A stretch of 64,000 nucleotides of DNA from Rhizomys pruinosus (GCA_009823505.1 VZQC01002915.1:1919962-1983961); one strand, 5' to 3'. Shown: positions 31,764 to 42,139, counted from the first letter of the stretch. Notes: a model not told the origin generated them from the letters alone. A program made the numbers and translations.

Positions 31764-31844
31764 ACAATGGTTAATTTTAATGTATCATTCTAGCTAGTCA
31801 TGAGGTGCTTGAACATGTGGTCAAATAATAGTCTTGGTGTGTTT

Positions 31845-31992
31845 GTGCTTTATTTGAGACAGGGTCTTACTTAGTTACATAATCTAACTTTTGAATTCTC
31901 TATGTAGCCTAGGCTGGCCTCAAACTCATAATCCTCCTGCCTCAGTATCCCAAATACTGGGATTATAGGTCTGGACTACAATGTCCAACTCT
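31845..31992 (-). mobile_element. Old B1/PB1 SINE, antisense
   Basis: TTTATTTGAGACAGGGTC, TATGTAGCCTAGGCTGGCC, CCTCCTGCCTCAGTATCCC and ATACTGGGATTATAGG. The extra sequence in the middle (TAGTTACATAATCTAAC) and heavy divergence suggest an old copy. Confidence 0.7.
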
Positions 31993-32369
31993 AAGTTTAG
32001 TGTTTAAATCAGTGGATGGACTCAGTAGAGCAGGTGACCCTCTGTCACAGGGGTGGGTCTTATCTAGTCATTTGAAGGTCTGAGTAAACATAAGGCTCAC
32101 CCACAGGTAGAGGGTATTTCCTATTGCCCAACTGCCTTGAGCTGGGGTATTGGTCTATCCTACCTCCTGATTTGAACTAAAACACCAGCTCCTCCTGGGT
32201 CTCTAGCCTTCTGGCCCTCAAACTGGAGTGCCAGCCAGTGTTTGTCCAGGTCATAAGATTTTTAACTTGGAGTAGAGCTGTACCATAAGATTTCCTGACT
32301 CTTCAGCTCGCTCACCGAAGAATTGAACGCTTGTTGGCTTCCATACTCATGTGAGCCAATTCCTTATAA

Positions 32370-32505
32370 GAATTAAAAAACAAACAAACAAACAAACAAA
32401 CAAACAAACAAACAGTCTCGCTATGTAGCCCTAGCTGGTCCCAGACTCGCTATGTAGATGAGGCTGATCCTGAACTCACAGAGATCTGCCTGCTTCTGCC
32501 TCCTG
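32370..32505 (-). mobile_element. B1 fragment, antisense, preceded by (CAAA)n
   Basis: About ten CAAA units (32376-32413), then AGTCTCGCTATGTAGCCC, a repeated CGCTATGTAG block, and ACTCACAGAGATCTGCC. The head is missing after CTGCCTCCTGAG. Confidence 0.75.
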
Positions 32506-32799
32506 AGACCCCTTTGCATTTAGCTGAAGGAAAGATTCTAAAAATATGCCCTATTGTTCTGTTTCTCAGAAGAACCCTGATTAATACAAAAGGTAATACT
32601 AACGTTCCATTTGTTAACTGTATTCAGATAATAAAGAATCTCCTTAAGAAAAGGTAGCAAGTAAATAATAGCATAGTAGAGGTGAAACATGATTTGGGTA
32701 AACATGAGCTTGGGAAATACAAAGATTGAGCAAGGATGTCCAGGACCACTGACGTACACGAACGTGAGGCAGGCCAAGAAGAAAGCAGGGCTTTGAGGC

Positions 32800-32868
32800 T
32801 TTAGCTCGGCATAGAGTGCTTGCCTAGCAGGCACGAGGCCCTGTGCTGGTCTCCTCTCCTGTATTTCT
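32800..32868 (+). mobile_element. ID-like SINE fragment
   Basis: TTTAGCTCGGCATAGAGTGC, TTGCCTAGCAGGCACGAGGCC and CTGTGCTGGTCTCC follow the ID core. Confidence 0.6.
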
Positions 32869-33702
32869 ATGCCCCCCCACCCAGACCGCCATGCTGGCTG
32901 GCACTGTGTCTCAAGTATTTGGGATCGCTGAGTGGCAACCACTATCATCAGTGACCTCAAAAATCTCAGCGGCTTAATCCAATTAAAGGTCATTTCTTGT
33001 TCACTCACATTTTGTTCCCCATAGTCTGGGAGGGCCCACTCTGCTCTGAGCTGGGTCTGGACATGAAGTACAGAAATCTGACACTTGCTCTCACAGTCCT
33101 ACTGCATCAGAATCTAGCCCACGGCTACTTTATGTTCCCAGAATAAGTGTAGATAAGTGATGAAAGGACAAAGGTGAAGGGTTTAGTTAGAATCCGGAAG
33201 GAGAAACCAGCAGCAGTCCCTGGTAAAGTGGGTTGATGTGGCAGGTGGCATCAGAGAGGTCAGGCCACTGGCAGCCTTGTACTGCTGAGGGTCTGGGAGA
33301 GCGCCTTCGGCTCCAAATAGAAGGAAGTCAAACCATGGAGAAAGTGAGCCAGGAGCACAGCTTCATTAGGTTGGAGAAAGGCACTGTTCAGGTCTTACTT
33401 AATATTAGCGGAGGAGACAGAGGCAGAAAATAGAGTAGCCCCAAACAAGGTGCACCCTGGGAGTTGTTGTGTATGGGTGTGGGTGGCCACCACGGGGTTC
33501 CCTATACTTTGTTTTCTTTTGTGGTGCTCCAAGGTAAGGAAGGGGCCAAGGGGGTGGAGGGGCTTAGTGGCTCAGTAGTGGGCGGCCTGCAGGGAGGTGT
33601 GGGGGGAGAGTAAGGCAGTTACCTCCCAGTAAGCCAGGAGCAGGGAAGTGGTTCATTTGGTCGTCCAGTCACTGAGTCAGCAAGCACTGGTAGGACGGAC
33701 CA
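32869..33702. other. Single-copy or ancient unresolved DNA
   Basis: 32960-33080 (CTCAGCGGCTTAATCC, then CATTTCTTGTTCACTCAC) recalls ancient mammalian repeats but could not be placed. 33440-33680 is G-rich. Confidence 0.3.
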
Positions 33703-34404
33703 CAGGGCAAGCAGATTTTGATGCAGTCAGTTCAATGGTGAGACATTTTGACATTCTGAAAAACCGAGCCATTGCACTCCCAGCTATTTTTAAACTAACA
33801 GGTGTATAAATCAGATAACGTCATCCCTCCGCCCAACCATCCCCAGGACAACTCTGACCCCTAGGGTGAGAAGTGGGGATGAGAGTTACAATAAGGTAAG
33901 ACTTCGACTTTTCCAAGTTGAGAAGCTGAGCCTAATCAGTTCCCTCACAAAGACTGCTTCAAGGTGGCTGCCTGAAAACATCCTGCTTTTACCAGTCAGA
34001 ACGTGAGCAGTTTTGTGGAAGAGGCACCCCTGAGTTGGGCTTGGAAGAAGAGGTGAGATTTGACAGGTAGAGATAGAGGGGAGGACAATCAAGATGGAAG
34101 AAGGAGGATGAGCGACCTGGCTGGGAGGAGGTGTGTGGGAGTGTGGGGGAGGGGCAGAAGAGACCAGCTGGCCCGGGGTGGTGCTGCTAGGAAGCTGTAG
34201 CTGGAAGGGCCTGCTGGGGCCTGGTTAAGGAGGTCTTGAGTGCTGAGAGATTAATCCAGGGCAATGGATGTCTACTAAGATATTTCAAGTAAGGTACTGC
34301 CTATCTCAGCTCTGAAGTGTGCAGGGCTGGATGGGATGTTGTCGAAATAATGTGCAGAGAGGCTGGGCAGCCTGGACTAATACACCAGCCAGGGGAATGC
34401 AGAG

Positions 34405-34565
34405 AGCTGTGTGTGCACACACATGTGCTCTTGTGTCTCTGTGTGTTTGTCAGTGTGTGTATACATATATGTACATGCATGCACGTGTCTTCATGTACAT
34501 GTGTGCACTTGTATGTATGCATGTGTCTTTGCATAGTTACACGTGGGCAGGCATGTGTGTGCACA
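34405..34565. repeat. TG/CATG-rich simple sequence inside copy A
   Basis: GTGTGTGCACACACATGTGC, TATACATATATGTACATGC and TGTGTGCACACATGG. Strong alternation makes it likely to vary between copies, as it does. Confidence 0.8.
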
Positions 34566-35374
34566 CATGGGAAAGTGGAGAAAGGCATTAGTCATAAAAG
34601 GCCTTGGTGCAAGATTTGGTTTAATAACTCAACAGACATGTCTTTATTTCTGCTCTGGGCCTGCTCAGACATGCCTGGCCCTCTGCTGTGTGGACAGGTC
34701 AGGAAGGGGCAGTCTTGTCACCATCTTTTTCTATCAGAAAACTCAAGGTGAGTGCTGCTGCCTTCGGGGCAGAGGTGGATACTATTGATTTCTTCTAAAA
34801 CAGTGACCTCCTCCTGGGAGACAGGCTGCATCTGGGAGGAAATTCCTGCGATTCGGTAACTTGGAGGAGGACAAAGGTGCATCTCATGTTGGTTCCCTCA
34901 GAGTTGAGAAGGCAGGTGAGTGGAGAGGCTCGATGGAAAGCCAAAAGGCAAGAGGCAGTCCCTGCCTGCTGAAAGCACACGGGACAAGCCAGTCCCTTAC
35001 TATGGACTGACACCAGACTCAGGCATAAATCACATAGAGTGGGGCATTCTGGGGGACATTGTCCTGCCTGTGAGAGTTGTGCTTTTAAAGAGAGTTTTGG
35101 TGGTTAGGCTTGTATCTATGACAGCACCTCATTCTTTATACTAAGACCAGCTGGGCGCGTGGGGAGGGAGATTTCCTTTGCCACCAAAGGCTTTCCATAT
35201 GGAAACTCAATGTAACTTCAGCACAGAGTAATAGATGTTCTATGCAGAACTAAGAAGGTGACAGTTTCCTCATTGTGTGTGTTTCTGCAGTGGCTACAAG
35301 AATTTCTCATTCCCACCCTAGCTAAGAGCCCAATTAGAGAGCCCAATTAGAGGGGTTTTCAAGGTATTTGGGGA

Positions 35375-35392
35375 TATGTATATGTATATATA

Positions 35393-35427
<35 letters not shown>

Positions 35428-35428
35428 G
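35375..35428. repeat. (TA)n microsatellite in copy A
   Basis: TATGTATATATATATATG then pure TA units. The counterpart in copy B (39755-39821) is longer and has a TTAATAG interruption. Confidence 0.9.
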
Positions 35429-35799
35429 TAAAATCCCAAATGGAACTGGCAAGAAAAGGCAATGTATTATCTCAGCAGTTTACCTCCTGCTCATTGTGCA
35501 CAGGGAGAAGCTGGCAGAGCACCTGCCCTTCCCTCCCACTCCCATGTGTGTGAATTACAAATGTAGGGGTTGGGCTGAAGCTGCCCAGGCACCTACCCCT
35601 AAGCTTTCAGAGAAACCGGGACCCAATGATCAGCATCAGTTCTACACCTGCCTCAGCAGTGTCCTCTCTGCCTCTGAGCTCATGACAAGCCCAGATCCCA
35701 AGGCAACTCCTTTCTGTACCTGTTTCTCACCATGTGGACCAATCAGAAGGAGGCAAAGTGTGCTCTGACCATTTGCTCAAACCCCTAGCTTTACTCTGT

Positions 35800-35885
35800 G
35801 GTGTTAAGAAATTTTCTTAGGTTTTCTAAGCCTTAGTTTTCTTATCTGTAAAATGGGGGTGCTAACAAATACCCAGTTCCTGGGG
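35800..35885 (+). mobile_element. MIR fragment
   Basis: TTCTAAGCCTTAGTTTTCTTATC and TGTAAAATGGGGGTGC match the MIR core. Confidence 0.65.
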
Positions 35886-35964
35886 CTGCTTCCAAGGCCA
35901 AATGGGTTGCCTTGGGATAAGTGACCTTTCAGGCTACAGTCTGGAGAGTCAAGAATATTCCTCT

Positions 35965-36203
35965 GGGGCTGGAGAGATGGCTCAGTGGTTAAGAGAGCCA
36001 ACTGCTCTTGCAGAGGACCCGGGTTGGATTCCCATCATTCACATGGCGGCTAAGAACCATCTTTAAGCCAGACCTGGTGGTACAAGCCTTTAATCCTAGC
36101 TCTCAGGAGGCAGAGGCAGGCGGATGTCTGTGAGTTCAAGGCCAGCCTGGTCTACAGAGTGAGTTCCAGACCAGCGGGGGCTATAGGGAGACCCTGTCTC
36201 AAA

Positions 36204-36241
<38 letters not shown>

Positions 36242-36257
36242 CCACAACACAAACACA
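35965..36257 (+). mobile_element. Chimeric B2-B1 SINE insertion with (CA)n tail
   Basis: A B2 head and front body (35965-36064, ending at ACATGGCGGCTAAGAACC) switches directly into a complete B1 head (36066, GCCAGACCTGGTGGTAC), which runs to CCCTGTCTCAAAG and a CA-rich tail. The outer flanks CAAGAATATTCCTCTGG (35950) and CAAGAATATCCCTCTGG (36258) are duplications that bracket the entire B2+B1 unit. No duplication separates B2 from B1 and the B2 3' half is missing. This is what a single insertion of a chimeric RNA would leave. A B1 insertion followed by deletion is the alternative. Confidence 0.75.
36206..36257. repeat. (CA)n microsatellite in the chimera tail
   Basis: About 15 CA units with interruptions ACACGCACACACCACAACAC. 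Confidence 0.9.
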
Positions 36258-36274
36258 CAAGAATATCCCTCTGG

Positions 36275-37224
36275 TCTGAGTGATCTTGGATGGAAAGGGC
36301 AGACACCAGATGAATTTAGCACCTAGAAGTTGCAGGCCCCGGAACAAATTATTTCTGCTGTAAGCACTTCATTTTTTGCCTCTAAGTAATGGTGGTAAGG
36401 TTAGCACCTAAAGCACAGGGTAGTGGGAGGATGCAACAAGACAGTCAACCATGCAAGAGCAGAGCTAACACTCACAGGGCATGGACGCTGGAGGGGGAGT
36501 TCCAGCACTTTCCACGTGAGGACAGCTGGCCAAGCAGGCAACTGTTGTTTATTCTGCACTGGTGACCCATGGCCTGGGGCCAGGTGATTGGAACGGAATG
36601 GAGAACATGGTAGATGTGGTCTCTACCTGCCCAAGTTCGTGTGTGGGAGGAGGAGGGAGGTACAGAGAGACCCTGTGACGTGGGCTGCGCAACTTCAGTG
36701 GCAGGTAGCACATGCGCACTTCGGTGGGGGGTAGCACAAATGGAGGGGATGTGTCTCTCTCAGCTTCTAGGCCACAGGAAGCAGGGTTACGGAGAACCGC
36801 TTCTTCCTGGGGATGGAAGCAGCTGCCTGCAGTCACCTGTGGATTAGGGCCCTGAACAGGGAGGCTAAGCAGCAGGGCGAAGCTAGGCTCCTTTTGAGTG
36901 GAGTCTGAGCTGAGAGGCAGGAGCACACATTTGAGGCCTGTTTCCTTGGCTACAGCTCCCAGTCTAGAGGCCCTTCCACGGAGATGGAGATGCGGTTGCC
37001 TGTGGCCTGCAGGTCCCAGGGGAGAGTAGGGGAAGATAGCCCCTGCCAGGGCTGCTGGGCCTGTCCTCCCCAGCTACCCTCTGACGGCCTTTTGTCATGG
37101 GCATCCTGTCCCTTTAATTTCTCCCTCCCCCATCTGCATTCTGGAGCAGCTCAACAAATGGATGGAGTCCGTGGGAGGTGAGGGGGGATGGGGAGGGGTG
37201 TCCAGCCCAATGCATGTCACAGAT
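36275..37224. other. Single-copy non-coding DNA
   Basis: GC-richer single-copy DNA with overlapping frames of 65-125 codons on both strands near 36472-37181 but no domain or splice pattern I trust. Confidence 0.35.
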
Positions 37225-37320
37225 GCCCACGGAGAGCTGGGGAGGCTTAGAGCGAATCATTAATTGTCATTAATATGCTAGGGCTTGACAGCCTTGGGTT
37301 TATTTTTATACTGAAGCCCA
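37225..37320. other. Candidate conserved non-coding element (short)
   Basis: GAATCATTAATTGTCATTAAT, ATGCTAGGGC and GGGTTTATTTTTATACTG give four TAAT/ATTA cores and a MEF2-like site within 60 bases of repeat-free DNA. Confidence 0.3.
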
Positions 37321-37785
37321 GACGAGCCTCACACGTGTCCCTGGGTTCTGGGCTCCAGGAGAAAAGAGAAAACTGGGTGCAGTTCGAATCTCACAGGCTC
37401 TCCAGGGGTGGACAACATGCCTTCAGCATGGCTCCCTGACCTGCCAGAAACCACAGTTTCTGGGGCCTCTTGCTCTGCTTGGCTTTCTGCCCCAGTAGGG
37501 CTCTGCCAAGCAGGGCTTAGCTCTCCATGGCTGGTTTACTTATGTGCCAAGGGCCTTGGGGATGGAGAGGACAGTCCAGAGAGGAGATGAATGGCGTTAT
37601 AAGGCAGGCCACCAATGGAAGAGTAAAATATTCCTGAGAAAACAATCTATCAGAAAGAACATGTAGAATGTGTAGGCTTGAAACAACATACATTTATTTT
37701 CTTCAGGTTCTATCACAAGTCCACCATAGATTTCACTGTACTAAGCAGGAGACATTCCCTTCTGGAGGCTCCAAGAAGAATCTGT
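37321..37785. other. Single-copy non-coding DNA
   Basis: Nothing recognised except that 37675-37720 (GCTTGAAACAACATACATTT) recalls ancient repeats. Confidence 0.3.
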
Positions 37786-37862
37786 TTCCTTTCCTTCCCT
37801 CCCCTTCCCCCCTCCCCCCTCCCCCCTCCCCTCCTCCCCTCTCCTCTCCTTTCCTTTCCTCA
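37786..37862. repeat. Polypyrimidine tract, (CCCCCT)n-like
   Basis: Uninterrupted C/T for more than 70 bases, with CCCCTCCCCCCTCC units and CTCTCCTTTCC ends. The complementary purine strand gives spurious Gly/Glu-rich frames. Confidence 0.9.
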
Positions 37863-38020
37863 AGGTCAGTGATTTTCTTTGGCTTGTAGCTCCCTCTTCC
37901 ACCTTCAAATCCAGCAGTGTTGAAACTCTGTGCTTTTCCTCCGTGACACATCTTTGCACTCTTGCTGCCATAGTGGACAATGAGAACCACCATTGGGAAG
38001 TGTTAACTCTTAAAAAAAAA

Positions 38021-39782
38021 CAGGGCAAGCAGATTTTGATGCAGTCAGTTCAATGGTGAGACATTTTGACATTCTGAAAAACGAGGCCATTGCACTCCCA
38101 GCTATTTTTAAACTAACAGGTGTATAAATCAGATAACGTCATCCCTCCGCCCAACCATCCCCAGGACAACTCTGACCCCTAGGGTGAGAAGTGGGGATGA
38201 GAGTTACAATAAGGTAAGACTTCGACTTTTCCAAGTTGAGAAGCTGAGCCTAATCAGTTCCCTCACAAAGACTGCTTCAAGGTGGCTGCCTGAAAACGTC
38301 CTGCTTTTACCAGTCAGAACGTGAGCAGTTTTGTGGAAGAGGCACCCCTGAGTTGGGCTTGGAAGAAGAGGTGAGATTTGACAGGTAGAGATAGAGGGGA
38401 GGACAATCAAGATGGAAGAAGGAGGATGAGCGACCTGGCTGGGAGGAGGTGTGTGGGAGTGTGGGGGAGTGAGCACAGATACAGACACCGACCAGGCTCG
38501 CGCCCGGGGTCAAGGTGCTGACGATCGCACTGCTGTGGCGTCCAAATCAGCTGGTTCTCTATTTGGCTGTTGTATAGGGCCTGCTGGGGCCTGGTTAAGG
38601 AGGTCTTGAGTGCTGAGAGATTAATCCAGGGCAATGGATGTCTACTAAGATATTTCAAGTAAGGTACTGCCTATCTCAGCTCTGAAGTGTGCAGGGCTGG
38701 ATGGGATGTTGTCGAAATAATGTGCAGAGAGGCTGGGCAGCCTGGACTAATACACCAGCCAGGGGAATGCAGAGAGCTGCTGTGTGCCAAACACATGTGC
38801 TCTTGGTCTCTGTGTGTTTGTCAGTGTGTGTATACATATATGTACAGCATTCACGTGTCTTCATGTCCATGTGTGCACTTGTGATGTATGGCATGTGTCT
38901 TTGCATAGTTACACGTGTGTGGGCAGTCATGTGTGTGCACACATGGGAAAGTGGAGAAAGGCATTAGTCATAAAAGGCCTTGGTGCAAGATTTGGTTTAA
39001 TAACTCAACAGACATGTCTTTATTTCTGCTCTGGGCCTGCTCAGACATGCCTGGCCCTCTGCTGTGTGGACAGGTCAGGAAGGGGCAGTCTTGTCACCAT
39101 CTTTTTCTATCAGAAAACTCAAGGTGAGTGCTGCTGCCTTCGGGGCAGAGGTGGATACTATTGATTTCTTCTAAAACAGTGACCTCCTCCTGGGAGACAG
39201 GCTGCATCTGGGAGGAAATTCCTGCGATTCGGTAACTTGGAGGAGGACAAAGGTGCATCTCATGTTGGTTCCCTCAGAGTTGAGAAGAGCAGTGAGTGGA
39301 GAGCAGACTCGATGAAGCCAAAAGGCAAGAGGCAGTTCCCTGACTGCTGAAAGCACACGGGACAAGCCAGTCCCTTACTATGGACTGACACCAGACTCAG
39401 GCATAAATCACATAGAGTGGGGCATTCTGGGGGACATTGTCCTGCCTGTGAGAGTTGTGCTTTTAAAGAGAGTTTTGGTGGTTAGGCTTGTATCTATGAC
39501 AGCACCTCATTCTTTATACTAAGACCAGCTGGGCGCGTGGGGAGGGAGATTTCCTTTGCCACCAAAGGCTTTCCATATGGAAACTCAATGTAACTTCAGC
39601 ACAGAGTAATAGATGTTCTATGCAGAACTAAGAAGGTGACAGTTTCCTCATTGTGTGTGTTTCTGCAGTGGCTACAAGAATTTCTCATTCCCACCCTAGC
39701 TAAGAGCCCAATTAGAGAGCCCAATTAGAGGGGTTTTCAAGGTATTTGGGATATGTATATGTATATATATATTAATAGTGTG

Positions 39783-39823
<41 letters not shown>

Positions 39824-39901
39824 AAATCCCAAATGGAACTGGCAAGAAAAGGCAATGTATTATCTCAGCAGTTTACCTCCTGCTCATTGTGCACAGGGAG
39901 A

Positions 39902-39904
<3 letters not shown>
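38021..39904 (+). repeat. Duplicated 1.8 kb segment, copy B (possible retrocopy)
   Basis: Same segment as 33703-35511, in the same orientation. The left junction is CTCTTAAAAAAAAA/CAGGGC; the right end AGAAGC runs straight into 33 A residues (39905-39937) that are absent after copy A. Differences are clustered: a 108-base patch at 38470-38577 replaces about 68 bases of copy A, TG-rich 38784-38940 has several indels, and 39288-39350 and the TA tract differ. Between these blocks identity is nearly complete. A target-primed retroposed copy of an unspliced RNA fits the CTCTT/AAAA junction and A tail. A long-read assembly artefact fits the indel clusters. Confidence 0.9.
38470..38577. other. Divergent patch inside copy B
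   Basis: AGTGAGCACAGATACAGACACC, CAGGCTCGCGCCCGGGG and TGACGATCGCACTGCTGTGGCG replace copy A sequence at about 34146-34205. It is unusually rich in CpG for this window. Fragments (CCCGGGGT, GCTGCT) echo copy A, as if copy A had been read with many insertions. Confidence 0.6.
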
Positions 39905-39939
<35 letters not shown>

Positions 39940-39957
39940 AAAAAGAAAAAGAAGTAA
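39905..39957 (+). repeat. A33 tract and A-rich tail after copy B
   Basis: Thirty-three A residues, then GAAAAAAGAAAAAGAAG. This sits exactly at the 3' boundary of copy B. Confidence 0.9.
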
Positions 39958-40195
39958 TTCAGATAAAAAGCGTCTTTAAGGTAGGCTATAATTAATTACA
40001 ACTGGTATCCTTCTAGAAGAAAAGATTAGGACACAAATAACACAGACATTTGGGGTACCAAGGAGAGAGGCCATAGAGAAAACCAACCCTGCTGACACCC
40101 AGATCCTGGACTTCTGGCTGCTAGAACTGTAAGGATATTAATTTCCATTGATTGAGCTACCCTGTGCATGGTATTTTGTTATGGTGGCTCTGGGT
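39958..40195 (+). mobile_element. MLT1-like MaLR LTR, sense
   Basis: GGTATCCTTCTAGAAGAAAAG, ATTAGGACACAAATAAC, CCAACCCTGCTGACACCCAG, CTTCTGGCTGCTAGAACTG and GTATTTTGTTATGGTGGC follow MLT1 closely. Confidence 0.85.
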
Positions 40196-40568
40196 GTGAA
40201 AGCACAATGACCAAGGGACTGGACAGTGTTGATCTTGGTGGCGTTGCTCTCTCATCTGGCTCAGGGCTTGCAGAGAAAGTTTATTAGTGGGTATGAGATA
40301 TAATGGTTCCATTGATTCTCCCCTTCCTTTGATCTATAGTCTTAGATTTTTCCTTCATCCAAGGGTGATGCTTACAAACAAATGTCATTTGCTTCACGCT
40401 TTGCTTGCATTCCTGTAGAGTACTTTTTCCTTATCTTGGAACATTTACTGGGACTTGTTTGAGGCTAAGCCCTGCAGAGATCTGCAAGTCCCCTGTAAGG
40501 GGTTTGTGGTGGAGAGGCAGGAGACCTCTGCTAGGGTCACTAAAAATGTTAAAATAATGATTTTTATC
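40196..40568. other. Single-copy non-coding DNA
   Basis: Nothing recognised. Confidence 0.4.
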
Positions 40569-40583
40569 TCGAATCTCACTTTA

Positions 40584-40784
40584 TTATTTTTATTTTATAT
40601 GTATGTATATATGGCCTGCATGTATGTAAGTGCACCTGTGTTGTGTAGTGCCCACGGAGACCAGAAGGGGGCATTGGATTCCCTTGGATAGTTGTTAGCC
40701 ACCATGTGGGTGCTGGGGTTCAAACCTAGGTCCCTGCCAGAGCAGCCAGTGCTCTTAACCATTAAGCCATCTCTCCAGCCCCTC
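40584..40784 (-). mobile_element. B2 SINE, antisense (older)
   Basis: TTATTTTTATTTTATATGTATG, GGCATTGGATTCCC, GTTGTTAGCCACCATGTGGG and CATCTCTCCAGCCCC. Flanked by TCGAATCTCACTTT and TCAAATCTCACTTT. It lacks the 17-base duplication. Confidence 0.93.
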
Positions 40785-40799
40785 AAATCTCACTTTTGT

Positions 40800-41417
40800 T
40801 ATCTTGAACCAAAGAGACAGGATTAGACCAGACATGTCAAGGAGGTTTGCCAGCTGGAAAGAATTCACTGTGGTCATCTGAGACTTGTGGGAGAGAATAC
40901 TGCCCTCAGCAAGCCATGCTGTGAAGGGAGTTGGAGGAGGGAGGGAGGATATAAGTCCGATATTTGCTCAGAATGAGATAGACTTCAGTGTCTCCTCTGC
41001 CCTGAGTTCTCAGATCCCTTACTGATCAGAGGTTCCCATACACCTTGGGTCTAGTGCGGCTCCTGTTTCTGTGTTGCAGTCTTGGCCCTTCTACACTCCT
41101 GCACCTTTGTTGGCTCTCCTTCCTTGGTGGCGTCTCCACCAAGGTCCCCAACCCCCATGCCCATTCCAAGATTCCTTCTAACTGCTAATTAAGGTGTTTC
41201 TTCTGAGCCTTATTGTTTAACAACTCATCCAGCCTTGCACCCTGCAAGCCCTGCTGGGATCCAGCTGCTGCCATTGCTTTGTTCTGAGGCCAGTGGTCAG
41301 CAGCCCAAGCTCAGCTTTTGAATCAGAAAACTGCTTAACCCCTCTTTGAAGTTCATCTTCACTACAGTCCAATCAGGAGGAACATAGGGGTTGGATTGTT
41401 GTTTTACAGAAAAGAAT

Positions 41418-41418
<1 letters not shown>
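40800..41418. other. Single-copy non-coding DNA
   Basis: Includes CCTTCTAACTGCTAATTAAGG at 41171, a TAAT-rich site in otherwise plain DNA. No repeat recognised. Confidence 0.35.

Positions 41419-41464
<46 letters not shown>
41419..41464. repeat. (GT)23 microsatellite
   Basis: Pure GT run followed by GGTGTGTATGTGG. Confidence 0.95.
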
Positions 41465-41466
<2 letters not shown>

Positions 41467-41539
41467 TGTGTATGTGGTGTTTCCCCCAAAGAAAGCATTT
41501 CATATCTATTTTGTATGCATTGTAATTGTTCTACCCAAG

Positions 41540-41760
41540 ATGAAATATGTTATTTTTCTTAAGTAAAGCTACAGGCAGTTTATTAGCAGAGCTAATTAAC
41601 CCACAATCAGGAGCTGGCTCACCTCTAATCACAACCTGCCTGTGTTCTTCACAGGCAATGTGCTGGCGCTACAGCACTTATATTTATAAATATGTGCAAT
41701 GCAATATGAACTATATTTATGGGGACAGCATCAATTTTTTTAGCCACAAAATTTGACCTA
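41540..41760. other. Candidate conserved non-coding element
   Basis: GCAGAGCTAATTAACCCACAATC, CACCTCTAATCACAACC, AGCACTTATATTTATAAATATG and GCAATATGAACTATATTTATGG form a repeat-free cluster of paired-type homeodomain, RUNX-like and MEF2-like sites. Confidence 0.35.
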
Positions 41761-41840
41761 CCTAAAACAGATGGTGAGGGGACTGGACTGCTGGCTAGAG
41801 ACGCAGGCCCCTCATCTCTTTAGCACAAGTCTTTAAAAAA

Positions 41841-41897
41841 ATTCCTTCCTTCCTTCCTTCCTTCCTTCCTTCCTTCCTTCCTTCCTTCCTTCCTTCC
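41841..41897. repeat. (TTCC)n microsatellite
   Basis: About 14 units, ending TTCCATTTATTTTTTTT. Confidence 0.95.
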
Positions 41898-42139
41898 ATT
41901 TATTTTTTTTAAAGTTCCCAGCCTGTTAAGCACTGTTTTCTCTGAGGGAGTGTTCCTGGGTGAAGGGTGGCTTTGTTCTTTGTATGCTGCATTCTGGCTG
42001 TCTCTGTTTGGGTGACAGTTGACTCCTTCTATGCTTACCTCAGTGCCTCCTTGCAGAGGAAGAGAGTATACAGCTCTGGTGAAGTTGAGGGCTGTCTTGG
42101 CCAGGGTGGAGTGTGTGAGGAAGAGTGGACAGCTGTTCT

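Larger units (their letters stand above)
31765..32590 (+). mobile_element. Ancient placental interspersed repeat, family unresolved, interrupted by two B1s
   Basis: AATCAGTGGATGGACTCAGTAG, GTGGGTCTTATCTAGTC, GAAGGTCTGAGTAAACATAAGG, AGCTCCTCCTGGGTCTC, ATGTGAGCCAATTCCTTATAAG and GTTTCTCAGAAGAACCCTG form a familiar consensus order of a mammal-wide element. I cannot name it with confidence. B1 elements at 31845 and 32376 cut it into pieces. Confidence 0.5.
33703..35511 (+). repeat. Duplicated 1.8 kb segment, copy A
   Basis: From CAGGGCAAGCAGATTTTG to ACAGGGAGAAGC, this segment recurs in the same orientation at 38021-39904 (offset 4318 bases at the start). Long stretches are identical, including single-copy DNA and a local direct repeat AGAGCCCAATT at 35327-35351. 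Downstream of copy A the sequence runs on normally (TGGCAGAGCACC) with no A tract, so copy A looks ancestral. No coding frame inside is credible. 33740-33840 holds a MEF2-like CTATTTTTAA and a CRE-like TAACGTCA. Confidence 0.95.

Noticed and set aside
32538..33008. 156-codon minus-strand frame
   Set aside because: It overlaps an ancient repeat and an ID-like SINE fragment; no protein family is recognised.
37733..38028. Gly/Glu-rich minus-strand frame
   Set aside because: It is the purine strand of a polypyrimidine tract.
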